Positions 9,370 to 17,082 of a stretch of DNA of 64,000 bases are shown piece after piece. The notes under the pieces were generated by a model. It worked only from the letters and a program-made list of their open reading frames with translations, did not search any database and was not told the DNA's origin. The position numbers and the translations under genes are program-made. This DNA comes from Candidatus Wallbacteria bacterium (GTDB lineage Bacteria; Muiribacteriota; JAQTZZ01). The stretch covers positions 89,015-153,014 of the forward strand of contig JAQTZZ010000005.1 of NCBI GenBank assembly GCA_028687545.1. Direction: 5' to 3'. The number at the start of each line of letters is the position of its first letter. Position 1 is the first letter of the stretch.

Positions 9370-9390
9370 TTTCAATCCAATATTTTCAAT

Positions 9391-10611
9391 TCAGTTACCG
9401 GCTCTTGGTAAATTCCTGAAATCGATTTCTTTTGCTCCAGGCAGTTCACGCAGCAGTTCTGAAACAACTTTATCAGTGAGTGCTTCAATCGTGGCAGATG
9501 GATTCATACTTTCACTGATCGCTGTCCGCACTGCATACATCACTTCCTCAGTTTTCGGAGAAGCGGAAAGCAGGCCGCAGGTGCGGTCTGTCAGGTATCT
9601 GCAAAGTCTCAGCCTTACAAGTGGGTCGTCAGGAAGATTTCTCTCCCAGATCGCATTGACTGTCGAATCATACTTGTATCTCAGGCGCCAGCTCTCATCC
9701 TCCAGTTTGTCATATTTTCCGGTAGTCTGATTATCCCATTCGATGTCGATTTTATGCAGACGTTTATCGCTTTGCAGGAAATGACATTTGATTCCGCGCC
9801 TGTAGCATGGATAACCCCAGACTTCCTCCATTTCTTCACCCAGGCGGTCAGGCCAGATCTGATCAGGTTTGCCTATCAGGGACATGACTTCAGAGGTAGT
9901 CATTCCGAGTTTCAATTTTCTGGAATCGCGGTATAATTCCAGTTTTCTGACTGTACCGCCTTTATGCTGGAAACAGGAGGCCAGAAAATTCATGGATGCT
10001 TCGTAAGAACATCCGTACAAAAAATACAACCAGGCTAAGGCCAGAATACTCAAAGCAAGATACAATGCTCCGATTGAGGAGACAATCAGTTCCAAAACCT
10101 GGGCTTTGTACTTAGGAACACTGACTGCGTCGATTCCGCAGTTTTTAATCTCATTGATTTTATCCAGGGCTTTTTTCTGCGGATTCAGAAACAATCTGCC
10201 GGCAACAGGATTGGCAAGCAGCAGAAGCGACAGAATTCCATACCAGCCTAAACCGACAGCAGTCCTGGACATGAAATGATTGGTGCCCAGATCAGTCAGA
10301 TCAGGCAGTTTTACGAAGTTCGCAGTGAAACAAAGAACAAGCAGCGAGTAAAGCCCGATGAAAATTGCCAGATACCGTCCTGCCCACTGGAATCTGACCA
10401 GCAATGTACCCTGAAAGGCCATCAAAGCAAAAAAAGCGGCATAGCCTAAGATAAGATCAGGATGTTTTCCCAGGATAAAAACAATGCTTGGGATCGGGAT
10501 CAGGAAATGGAGGATTCCGAAGCAGCGGATCAGAAAAGCCAGCGGCCCTTCTGAAAAAAACCATTCTGAAATCGACTGGTTGAATTTTATTTCCTGGGTC
10601 TCAGTTTCCAC
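9391..10611 (-). CDS. Polytopic membrane protein with a BamE/SmpA-like domain
   Basis: The GTG at 10611 overlaps the end of the upstream hicB-like gene by 11 bp and gives 406 residues; extending further upstream would run inside hicB. The first ~220 residues hold about five membrane helices. After the last one, a soluble segment reads KLKLGMTTSEVMSLIGKPDQIW, the helix-turn pattern of BamE/SmpA-like proteins, followed by beta strands. The C-terminal ~100 residues are helical with no recognised domain. Function unknown; in other proteins this fold mediates envelope protein contacts. It lies tail to tail with the kinase gene (22-bp gap). Confidence 0.7.
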   Translation of the reverse strand: METETQEIKFNQSISEWFFSEGPLAFLIRCFGILHFLIPIPSIVFILGKHPDLILGYAAFFALMAFQGTLLVRFQWAGRYLAIFIGLYSLLVLCFTANFVKLPDLTDLGTNHFMSRTAVGLGWYGILSLLLLANPVAGRLFLNPQKKALDKINEIKNCGIDAVSVPKYKAQVLELIVSSIGALYLALSILALAWLYFLYGCSYEASMNFLASCFQHKGGTVRKLELYRDSRKLKLGMTTSEVMSLIGKPDQIWPDRLGEEMEEVWGYPCYRRGIKCHFLQSDKRLHKIDIEWDNQTTGKYDKLEDESWRLRYKYDSTVNAIWERNLPDDPLVRLRLCRYLTDRTCGLLSASPKTEEVMYAVRTAISESMNPSATIEALTDKVVSELLRELPGAKEIDFRNLPRAGN

Positions 10612-10798
10612 CAGCAATTTCCACGATTGTCTTGGATGTAGCGGAAGGCATAGACGGCACAGGTTCGCTGTCAATCATCATCTTATAGGCATCAACTATG
10701 TTCTCTTTGAGTTCTTCGATGGTTTCACCCTGGCTGAAAACGCCGGGAACTTCAGTCAGCCTGCCCACAAACCAGCCATCATCCTTCCAATATTCCAT
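10601..10798 (-). CDS. HicB-like antitoxin-family protein without a HicA partner
   Basis: A 65-residue HicB-type partial RNase H fold: MEYWKDDGWFVGRL, the VPGVFSQGET turn, and EELKENI, the core shared by HicB antitoxins. The ATG at 10798 is preferred over that at 10813 since GAGGAA lies 8 bp before it. No HicA gene follows; instead a membrane protein gene overlaps its 3' end. Stand-alone HicB-like proteins are common and may act as regulators. A complete hicBA pair lies 1.3 kb upstream on the same strand. Confidence 0.75.
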   Translation of the reverse strand: MEYWKDDGWFVGRLTEVPGVFSQGETIEELKENIVDAYKMMIDSEPVPSMPSATSKTIVEIAGGN

Positions 10799-10875
10799 TG
10801 TAAAATTCCTCATATTTTCATAATAACCTGCTGGTCAGGAAAAATCAAGCTCCCGCCTCAGGGTTGAACTCCACT

Positions 10876-11289
10876 TCAGTGCGTCCCTAAAATGTATTCA
10901 ATCGGAGTAATCATAATCATACTACCGTGGAAAATTACAAATACATTGAATAAATTCAGTAAAACAAGAAGTATGGCCACTCCGGTTTTATGAGAGTAAT
11001 TGGCTTTTATGAAAAAATGAAAAACGGTAAACAAGGTTATCAGCAAGCTGAGATACTCAGTGAACTGTAAGCTGTAAAAAGTATTGAATCCGGAACAATG
11101 AACTTTGGATTTCAATAGATAATTACGCACATTAGGTAAAATAAAAAACGAATAAAAGTTCAGAAAAAGAGAATATGTAATGAATAAAAGAAGATGAAAG
11201 CCTCTTCTGAAATAGTTGGTTTGCATTTTATCAGTTGGCCTAAGCAGAAAATCTCCACACAGGTCCCTGCCTCTTTTTTGTACATTCAT
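10876..11289 (-). CDS. Small membrane protein, unknown
   Basis: A 137-residue AT-rich ORF with about four predicted hydrophobic segments (around residues 30-52, 80-95, 98-118 and a C-terminal stretch) and no recognisable motif. The start could be ATG 11289 or ATG 11226, which is nearer the first helix; neither has a clear Shine-Dalgarno. It lies in the AT-richest part of the left half next to toxin-antitoxin genes, so it may be horizontally acquired. Confidence 0.5.
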   Translation of the reverse strand: MNVQKRGRDLCGDFLLRPTDKMQTNYFRRGFHLLLFITYSLFLNFYSFFILPNVRNYLLKSKVHCSGFNTFYSLQFTEYLSLLITLFTVFHFFIKANYSHKTGVAILLVLLNLFNVFVIFHGSMIMITPIEYILGTH

Positions 11290-11370
11290 AATACAGGATA
11301 AAATAGCTGAAGAGAAAAATCAGTCTCAGAAATAGAGATTTTATGGTTTCTCTCCAATTCTTTATATCCT

Positions 11371-11691
11371 TCAGCGACTTTTTATTAAAATTCCACCTCC
11401 TGAAAGCAGCATGAAATTGACGAGTAAATAGAAAAGAGAAACAAAAATAGCAAAAAAAGTTATTGTAATTGACGCCTTACTTAAACCTATTTTTTTGTTC
11501 CTGAATAAAATGAAAATAATGTTTGCAAGGCATAAAATTGTGACGAACATTTTTAAAGCAATGTGAATCCTGCGCAAATCATAATGACCGTAGTAACACA
11601 GTACTGCAATTTGAAAAAAACTTGGAATAACCGAATACCATAGAAACAAAACAATCAAATTTATAATTACGGAAAAATAGTCGCCTGCCAT
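11371..11691 (-). CDS. Small membrane protein, unknown
   Basis: A 106-residue ORF from ATG 11691, with three hydrophobic segments (roughly residues 7-27, 42-62 and 76-98). In-frame TTG codons further upstream (11739, preceded by GGAGG) could extend it by 16 residues. Low GC and size resemble the neighbouring unknown membrane gene. No motif is recognisable. Confidence 0.45.
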   Translation of the reverse strand: MAGDYFSVIINLIVLFLWYSVIPSFFQIAVLCYYGHYDLRRIHIALKMFVTILCLANIIFILFRNKKIGLSKASITITFFAIFVSLFYLLVNFMLLSGGGILIKSR

Positions 11692-11870
11692 ATTCTTATC
11701 AATAATGGGCCGGTCAATCCCTGCGATATTAGCACCCAAACGGCCTCCACAATTTACCAAACAATTTAATCTGGTAAGATCTCAATTTGATCTTTATTGT
11801 AACTCACCAAAATAATTGTATTTTAGTCAAAAGTATAGCCCCGGTTCAAATCCCAAATCCATACTGATTC

Positions 11871-12092
11871 TTATTTTTTGAGAAGCATCTTGAACTGTTC
11901 GAGTTTCAAGCCGGACTGGCGTAGAATGCTGTGAAAAGTTCCTGTAGGAATTTCTTTTTTATTCATGGGCAGGATGACGCTCCGACCATCGTTGTTTTTG
12001 AATTTTCCGTGTGAGCCTTCCTGAGCTGAAAACAAATAGCCGAGTTTACTGAGGACAGTCTCGATTTCCCGGGATGAATACAGTTTAGGCAT
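11871..12092 (-). CDS. hicA: HicA-type mRNA interferase toxin
   Basis: A 73-residue double-stranded-RNA-binding-like HicA toxin: MPKLYSSREIETVLSKLGY, then GSHGKF with the catalytic histidine, a basic strand, and the KEIPTGTFHSILRQSG helix, matching the family over its length. HicA enzymes cleave mRNA and are inhibited by HicB. The start codon overlaps the end of hicB by 8 bp. The order hicB then hicA is the less common arrangement. Confidence 0.92.
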   Translation of the reverse strand: MPKLYSSREIETVLSKLGYLFSAQEGSHGKFKNNDGRSVILPMNKKEIPTGTFHSILRQSGLKLEQFKMLLKK

Positions 12093-12297
12093 TCACAAAG
12101 CCTTTTCCGACAACTATGTTCTTCACTTCCACCATTTCTGGAGTAACGTCTTCACCGTCGAAATAAAGCTGCACTGCTTCCTTGAGGTTTTTTACAGCCT
12201 CTTCGAATGTCTCGCCGAAAGAAGAAACGTCTATGTTGAGGCATTGGGAAACATAATACTTATCCTCCTGCCAGATGACATAACTGAATTCTTTCAA
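12085..12297 (-). CDS. hicB: HicB antitoxin
   Basis: A 70-residue HicB fold: FSYVIWQEDKYYVSQCLNID, then the SFGETFEEAVKNLKEAV helix. It precedes and overlaps hicA by 8 bp. I accept a TTG start at 12297 because GGGAGG sits 5 bp upstream and no ATG or GTG is available in frame. It lacks a clear C-terminal DNA-binding domain, though the palindrome in its promoter suggests that the complex autoregulates. Confidence 0.9.
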   Translation of the reverse strand: MKEFSYVIWQEDKYYVSQCLNIDVSSFGETFEEAVKNLKEAVQLYFDGEDVTPEMVEVKNIVVGKGFVNA

Positions 12298-12332
12298 AAT
12301 GCCTCCCTGCTCGGTAATTGTGGCTTTGTAAA

Positions 12333-12352
12333 ATTATACCATTATTAATAAT
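12333..12352 (-). promoter_or_regulatory. hicBA promoter -10 with palindromic operator candidate
   Basis: On the minus strand a perfect TATAAT (12338-12333) lies 36 bp from the hicB start. Immediately upstream, within the -35/-10 spacer, is a perfect 12-bp palindrome ATTATTAATAAT (12341-12352). This position is typical of an operator used by toxin-antitoxin complexes to repress their own promoter. No good -35 is visible. Confidence 0.55.
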
Positions 12353-12432
12353 ATTTGTATGCTCAAAGAAACAAAGTGTCAAGTTTTCGTGGGCAAGATC
12401 AAAACATCATCAGCACAGGTAAAGCTCTCAAC

Positions 12433-14319
12433 TTACTTGGGTCTTTCGAAAATCAGGGAATTTTCAGTTTTCGTTATCCTGTCAAGGAAGGGGTGTTTTG
12501 CTCCGTCAGGTGCAACCAGCATGAAGACTCTGTTGTCATAAGGGAAAAAGAGGCATTCCGAAATTCCACTGATAAGTCCTTCGTCTTTTTCGTCTGATTC
12601 GAGTCGGAACAGGCGTCTTTCAGGAACCAGGGCTATCAGATAAAGCGGGCTGTCCGGAAAATACTTGGGCACTTTTCTGACCAGGTAAACCGAGATGATC
12701 TCCGGGAAATTAATGGAAATCTGGCCGGCTATCTCTTCAATCAGATTCTGGTTCAGAGCATGGGGCAGAAACTGTTCCTCCGGCTGCCAGGAGTTTCTTT
12801 CATGTTTTGCTTTATTAAGAGACTCTTCATTGTCCTGCAGGAACTTATAAAATTCATTGGCTTCTTCAGGCTTGCCCTGGTTTTGAAGATCGTGATAAAC
12901 AGCCCAGAAATTGTTGAACAGACTGATATCCCTGAAAAGGGCTTTTTTCACAACTTCCAGTCCCTGAGAATCTCCTTTTTCGAGCAGCACCCGGCCGAGC
13001 TGAAACTGGATAAAAGTACGGTCAGGGTTTTTAGTTAAAAAGTCTCTCAATCTGCGCTCAGCCGCTTCCAGGCCTTCAAATTCCCTGCTGTACAATACCT
13101 GGTACAATTCTTCAGATGCGCTGAGCTCTGCAGCCGGTTTTGCTAGAAGTTCCTTGAATCTCACTCTGTGTTCTTCGAATTTCCGGATCTTCTGTTCCAG
13201 TGCAGCTCCATTTTCAGCATTCCAGGCATAATTACAGGCTGAGATAAAATCACTGAAACGGGACTGAAAGTATTCCTGGGCAGCGCTTTGAGAAATTATT
13301 TTAGGAAGTTCGATTTTAGCTGAGATTTCTTTGATCCTGTCCTGCAATGGAGGATGCTCTTCAATTAGATGATCTTCACTTTTAAGCAGGAGTTCAAGAT
13401 ACTTAGTCTGCCGCTCAGGATTGGAAAACCTGCCAATGCTCTCCTGAAACATCAGATAATATTCAGGAAGTGTTTTCTGCTGCATGACTTTCTTCCAGAG
13501 GGAACTGTAGAAATCTTCGTTGATAAATTGCGGCAGCAGCGAAATCCTGACTAGAGCATGGGCATTGACTTCAGATCCGGCAATCTCAGCTGCCAGCTGA
13601 TCAGCTTTGATTTCGAATTTTCTGGCCAGAACGAAAGAGTAGAGACTGAATCTAGGCAGGTACCAGTTCATGAACTTTCCGATCAGCAGATTCATCATCC
13701 AGTCCGATTGCTCGAGCGAAGATGCTAGGCATTCCCAGGTGTGGTGAATCCTGTAGATCCAGATCTGTGTACGGCCATGTTTTTCTGAAATATGGCCAAG
13801 TTCATGGGCCAGAATAGCCCGGAACTCATCATGTGGAAAGCACAGCAGAAGAGGGATTCCGATGTAAAGAGTATTTATGTACATGCCGAAAAAGCCCAGG
13901 ATAGGTCGCTGGATAATGCAGGCGTTCAGTTCGTGGGTAAACAGGATCCTATGGATTTCCTTGCAACAGAGTTTCCCGGAAATCTCATCGATTTCCCGGG
14001 AAAAAAGCTTGTATAATTCAGGATCAAGTTCAAATCCGGGCAGATCGCTGAAACTTACCCAGAGGGATTTCAGCATGTAATAAATCATGATCAGGAGCGG
14101 GATGGAGATTTTAAAGAAAACGGCTTTGAGTTTATAAGTTAAGAGAGCGTAAAGCAGGAATGCAGACAATGATGCTGCGGTCAGCAGGAGCAGAAAAAAA
14201 TAAAGATAACCTGCAATTGAGAACCACAGTACTTTTCTTCTGAAATCTCTGGGATTCTGATCGTAACTGATCAGCAACTCCCTGATCTTGATTTCTCTTT
14301 CTTTCAGATTAAACTGCAT
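12433..14319 (-). CDS. M48 family membrane zinc metalloprotease with C-terminal helical repeats
   Basis: From ATG 14319 (628 aa). Two membrane helices in the first ~100 residues precede the zinc site HELGH (H172, E173, H176). A downstream FEIKAD supplies the usual third ligand glutamate of M48 proteins. The second half is rich in paired helices, including the segment QFQLGRVLLEKGD, resembling TPR repeats. M48 proteases of this build work in envelope protein quality control. The ORF extends to 14400, but the extra 27 residues are not hydrophobic and lack a ribosome site. Divergent from the alkaline phosphatase gene. Confidence 0.85.
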   Translation of the reverse strand: MQFNLKEREIKIRELLISYDQNPRDFRRKVLWFSIAGYLYFFLLLLTAASLSAFLLYALLTYKLKAVFFKISIPLLIMIYYMLKSLWVSFSDLPGFELDPELYKLFSREIDEISGKLCCKEIHRILFTHELNACIIQRPILGFFGMYINTLYIGIPLLLCFPHDEFRAILAHELGHISEKHGRTQIWIYRIHHTWECLASSLEQSDWMMNLLIGKFMNWYLPRFSLYSFVLARKFEIKADQLAAEIAGSEVNAHALVRISLLPQFINEDFYSSLWKKVMQQKTLPEYYLMFQESIGRFSNPERQTKYLELLLKSEDHLIEEHPPLQDRIKEISAKIELPKIISQSAAQEYFQSRFSDFISACNYAWNAENGAALEQKIRKFEEHRVRFKELLAKPAAELSASEELYQVLYSREFEGLEAAERRLRDFLTKNPDRTFIQFQLGRVLLEKGDSQGLEVVKKALFRDISLFNNFWAVYHDLQNQGKPEEANEFYKFLQDNEESLNKAKHERNSWQPEEQFLPHALNQNLIEEIAGQISINFPEIISVYLVRKVPKYFPDSPLYLIALVPERRLFRLESDEKDEGLISGISECLFFPYDNRVFMLVAPDGAKHPFLDRITKTENSLIFERPK

Positions 14320-14448
14320 GTGTAAAATACCAGGTCGAAATTTACGCAATATTTCACATAACTTTGTCTTAAGAATAACAATTTTCATCTGCTGCGTCAA
14401 AATGAATTTGTCAATCTGACTGCATGCGTATTTTCTGCCTGTGAATCC

Positions 14449-14477
14449 TTGATTTAACCAGCTTTTTAGTTTATGCT
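14449..14477 (+). promoter_or_regulatory. Candidate sigma70-type promoter of alkaline phosphatase gene
   Basis: TTGATT (14449-14454) and TATGCT (14472-14477) are separated by exactly 17 bp; each matches the consensus at four of six positions. Transcription would start near 14484, inside the inverted repeat that follows. Confidence 0.45.
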
Positions 14478-14479
14478 AT

Positions 14480-14504
14480 CCTCCATTTCAATAACAAATG
14501 GAGG
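14480..14504 (+). promoter_or_regulatory. Hairpin covering the Shine-Dalgarno of the alkaline phosphatase gene
   Basis: CCTCCATTT (14480-14488) and AAATGGAGG (14496-14504) form a perfect 9-bp stem with a 7-nt loop, extendable by one T-A pair (14479/14505). The 3' arm is the ribosome binding site of the gene starting at 14512. In RNA the stem would block initiation; if transcription starts near 14484 only part of the stem would form, in which case the repeat may be a DNA operator. Confidence 0.6.
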
Positions 14505-14511
14505 AAGCCTG

Positions 14512-15822
14512 ATGTCTCAGAAAACCTTGAGAATTTTGCTCGTAGCTTTGCTGTTCTCTTTCCAGGCCTTTTCGGCTGAGCATGTCAAAAACGTGATCCT
14601 GATGATCGGTGATGGAATGGGATTAGCCCAGATTTCCCTAGCGCATTATGTAAAGGGACAAAAACTGAACATGGAATCAGTCAGCGATACCGGACTCGCC
14701 ACCAACTACTGCCTGGACTCATTCGTTACAGACTCGGCTGCTGCAGGGACCGCACTTGCCACAGGCGAAAAAACCAATTCAGGCATGATTTCCACCAGAC
14801 CTGACCGCACCAGAATCACCACGATCCTGGAGCGTTTCATGGAAAAGGGAGCTAAGACAGGCCTGGTCACAACCACCAATATCACTGATGCCACGCCTGC
14901 CTCGTTCGCATCCCATGTGCCGAACAGGAGCAGTGAAGAAGCAATCGCCTTGCAGCTTGTGAATTCAGGAGTGGATGTGCTGATGGGCGGAGGCTCTGAC
15001 TTTTTCCTGCCTGTTTCCAAAAAGGGGAGACGTAAAGACGGACTGGAACTTTTCCAGCTCGCTGCCCAGAAAGGTTATTCCGTAGTCCGGACTCCTGCTG
15101 AAATGAATATCGCATCAGGCAGGATGCTTGGTATTTTTGGATCTTCACAGCTTGATTTTGAACTGAACAGACAGGACCAGCCAAACCTTGCCGCCATGAC
15201 CGGAAAAGCGCTGAACCTGTTATCCGGCTCAGACAAAGGCTTTTTCCTGATGGTGGAAGGCGGCAGGATCGACCATGCAGCGCACGACAATGACCCTGTC
15301 GGTGCTGTCTCAGAGCTTCTGATGTTCGACAGGGCCGTCGGAATCGCCCTTGATTTCGCGAGGATCAACGGAGACACGCTGGTACTGATCACTGCAGACC
15401 ATGAGACAGGCGGTCTGGTGCTCAGCAACGGAGACTATAAAATTGTTCCTGAAGTCCTGAAAAAGCCTATCCGCACTGCCGAATTCCTGGAAAACGCGCT
15501 GGCACCTGATTGCAGAAATGCCGGGAAAGTGTTCAGAACCTATGCCGGAATCGATCTCACAGGCGCGGAGATAGCACTGCTGAAAAACTGCAGTCAGAAA
15601 AAGAATGATCCGAGCCTGCTCAAGAAAAAGGGTGATCCCGGCCGGATCGCGTTTGTGACAAAGATCCTGAATGAAAGAGCGAAGCTCGGTTGGGTCACAT
15701 ACTCTCATTCAGCGTGCATGGTGGCTGTGATGGCAGACGGACCATGCTCGGAAATGTTCACAGGATATATGGATAATACTGATATCCCGAAGCGGATCGC
15801 CAAAGCTGCAGCATTGAAATAG
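14512..15822 (+). CDS. Alkaline phosphatase (PhoA family), secreted
   Basis: The ATG at 14512 is chosen for the GGAGG 7 bp upstream and a following signal peptide; 436 aa. The metal and nucleophile motifs are complete: ILMIGDGMG, then TDSAAAGTA with nucleophile S75, the DHAAHDND histidine/aspartate cluster, TADHETGG, and a final histidine in YSHSACMV. It should be an exported metal-dependent phosphomonoesterase for phosphate scavenging. A hairpin masks its ribosome site, hinting at conditional expression. The next gene is convergent. Confidence 0.93.
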   Translation: MSQKTLRILLVALLFSFQAFSAEHVKNVILMIGDGMGLAQISLAHYVKGQKLNMESVSDTGLATNYCLDSFVTDSAAAGTALATGEKTNSGMISTRPDRTRITTILERFMEKGAKTGLVTTTNITDATPASFASHVPNRSSEEAIALQLVNSGVDVLMGGGSDFFLPVSKKGRRKDGLELFQLAAQKGYSVVRTPAEMNIASGRMLGIFGSSQLDFELNRQDQPNLAAMTGKALNLLSGSDKGFFLMVEGGRIDHAAHDNDPVGAVSELLMFDRAVGIALDFARINGDTLVLITADHETGGLVLSNGDYKIVPEVLKKPIRTAEFLENALAPDCRNAGKVFRTYAGIDLTGAEIALLKNCSQKKNDPSLLKKKGDPGRIAFVTKILNERAKLGWVTYSHSACMVAVMADGPCSEMFTGYMDNTDIPKRIAKAAALK

Positions 15823-15839
15823 GGGATTGCTCCAGGGAA

Positions 15840-16172
15840 TCATTTCGTCCCTTCGTCCACGTCCATTTTTGTTCCGCAGCGCGGGCAGAGCCGCAGCTCA
15901 GGATCCCATTTTTCATAATCTCTGGATTTGCATCTTGGGCAGCAGTGAGAATTTTTGAGAAACGTCGCCAGCGGTTCTTCGATAGTTTCTCCAGGTTCAA
16001 GCTGCTCCGGGTTGCAGCTTACAAGGACGTCCACGATATTCCGGCAGTTGCGGCAGACCGACAGCTGAGTCACTGCGAAGAATCCGCTTTCAGCGTCAGG
16101 AATCGCGAGAGCTTTGTATCTGCATTTCCGACATTTGTATTCATGAAGACTGGACATGAGAGGATGATACAT
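15840..16172 (-). CDS. Small double zinc-ribbon protein, unknown
   Basis: 110 residues from ATG 16172, with AAGGA just upstream. It has four CxxC pairs: CRKC near the start, CRNC, then CPRC and a final CPRC, which can make two zinc ribbons. The N-terminal ribbon and the later EPGETIEEPL linker resemble small hypothetical zinc-binding proteins found in many bacteria. Function unknown; nucleic-acid or protein binding is plausible. Convergent with the alkaline phosphatase gene. Confidence 0.65.
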   Translation of the reverse strand: MYHPLMSSLHEYKCRKCRYKALAIPDAESGFFAVTQLSVCRNCRNIVDVLVSCNPEQLEPGETIEEPLATFLKNSHCCPRCKSRDYEKWDPELRLCPRCGTKMDVDEGTK

Positions 16173-16266
16173 CAATCCTTAAAAAAGTAAAAAAATAAAA
16201 TACGATTTTGCAAACTGACTGCTTTAGGCATAAAATTTTTTCGATTTCAAGTTGGAGGAATTCAAA

Positions 16267-16881
16267 ATGAATTCAGTAAAGTCTGGATTGATGATCCTGT
16301 TTCTGGCAACTTCACTGCTCCATGCAGCCCCTGGAACCGGCGAAGTATCAAACGCCACAATGGAAACAATGGTCGGCCAGTATCCGCCGGTGATAGCTGT
16401 CACAACCCTGGACAGCAGGGAAGTGAATATCGCGGATACAATAGGGAAGAAGATGATTGTCCTGAATTTTTTCGCTTCCTGGTGCCCGCCCTGTAAGAGA
16501 GAACTTCCTGAATTCCAGAAATTCTACCAGGAACATTCCAGCGAAGTGCTGATGCTGGGTCTGAGCCTTGATTACCCGAAGGACATGACTACACTGGAAA
16601 CTGTGATCCGGGAGAACGGGATCACCTATCCGGTCGCCCTCAACAAGGACAAGGAACTGCCCAAAAAATTCGGCTTCAAAGCTATACCATTTACTGCGGT
16701 GATCGGAGCAGATGGAAAAATCCTGGATTGCCAGACCAAAGCGATTGCCAATCCATATGAGTACTTTACCCAGAGTCTGCAGAAAGTCGCTGAACAGCTC
16801 AAAGCCGGTGTGGCGATCACAAAAGAGCAGTTCGTGAAGCAGTGCCAGCAAGACTGCACAGGCTGCGGCGGCTGTAAGTAA
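16267..16881 (+). CDS. TlpA/ResA-like secreted thioredoxin-fold protein with Cys-rich tail
   Basis: 204 residues from ATG 16267, with GGAGG 8 bp upstream, then a signal peptide. The thioredoxin fold has the active site WCPPC (C73, C76) after a FFAS segment, and the cis-proline region IPFTAVIG. TlpA/ResA proteins reduce or relay electrons to envelope cysteines. Unusually the protein ends in a CTGCGGC cluster, three cysteines in a row of CxxC spacing, that could bind metal or act as a second redox centre. The upstream DNA is AT-rich. Confidence 0.88.
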   Translation: MNSVKSGLMILFLATSLLHAAPGTGEVSNATMETMVGQYPPVIAVTTLDSREVNIADTIGKKMIVLNFFASWCPPCKRELPEFQKFYQEHSSEVLMLGLSLDYPKDMTTLETVIRENGITYPVALNKDKELPKKFGFKAIPFTAVIGADGKILDCQTKAIANPYEYFTQSLQKVAEQLKAGVAITKEQFVKQCQQDCTGCGGCK

Positions 16882-16883
16882 GT

Positions 16884-17078
16884 CTGAAAGGCAACTTCTT
16901 TTCAACAGCGGTCGACCTGGTTTGATTTAAATTGTTTTTCAGCAAAGACTGGACTGGCAGCAATCATCCCAGTCTCGCTCCGCAGGCCCCGCAGAGAGGG
17001 GACCCCACCTGCTGCGCGGTTATTGAATTTTGGAATTTAAACCAATGCTCCCGCTGCTGAAAAGGAGTTGCCTTTCAG
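16884..17078. repeat. 195-bp element with 28-bp inverted terminal arms
   Basis: Arms 16884-16911 and 17051-17078 are inverted copies matching at 26 of 28 positions; both differences allow G-U pairing in RNA. Inside, a TGGTTT/AAACCA continuation and a GC-rich nested stem (about 16981-17012) add to the fold. It lies exactly between two convergent genes. It could be a MITE-like insertion or a long bidirectional terminator; no other copy was seen in the window. Confidence 0.7.
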
Positions 17079-17082
17079 TTAG

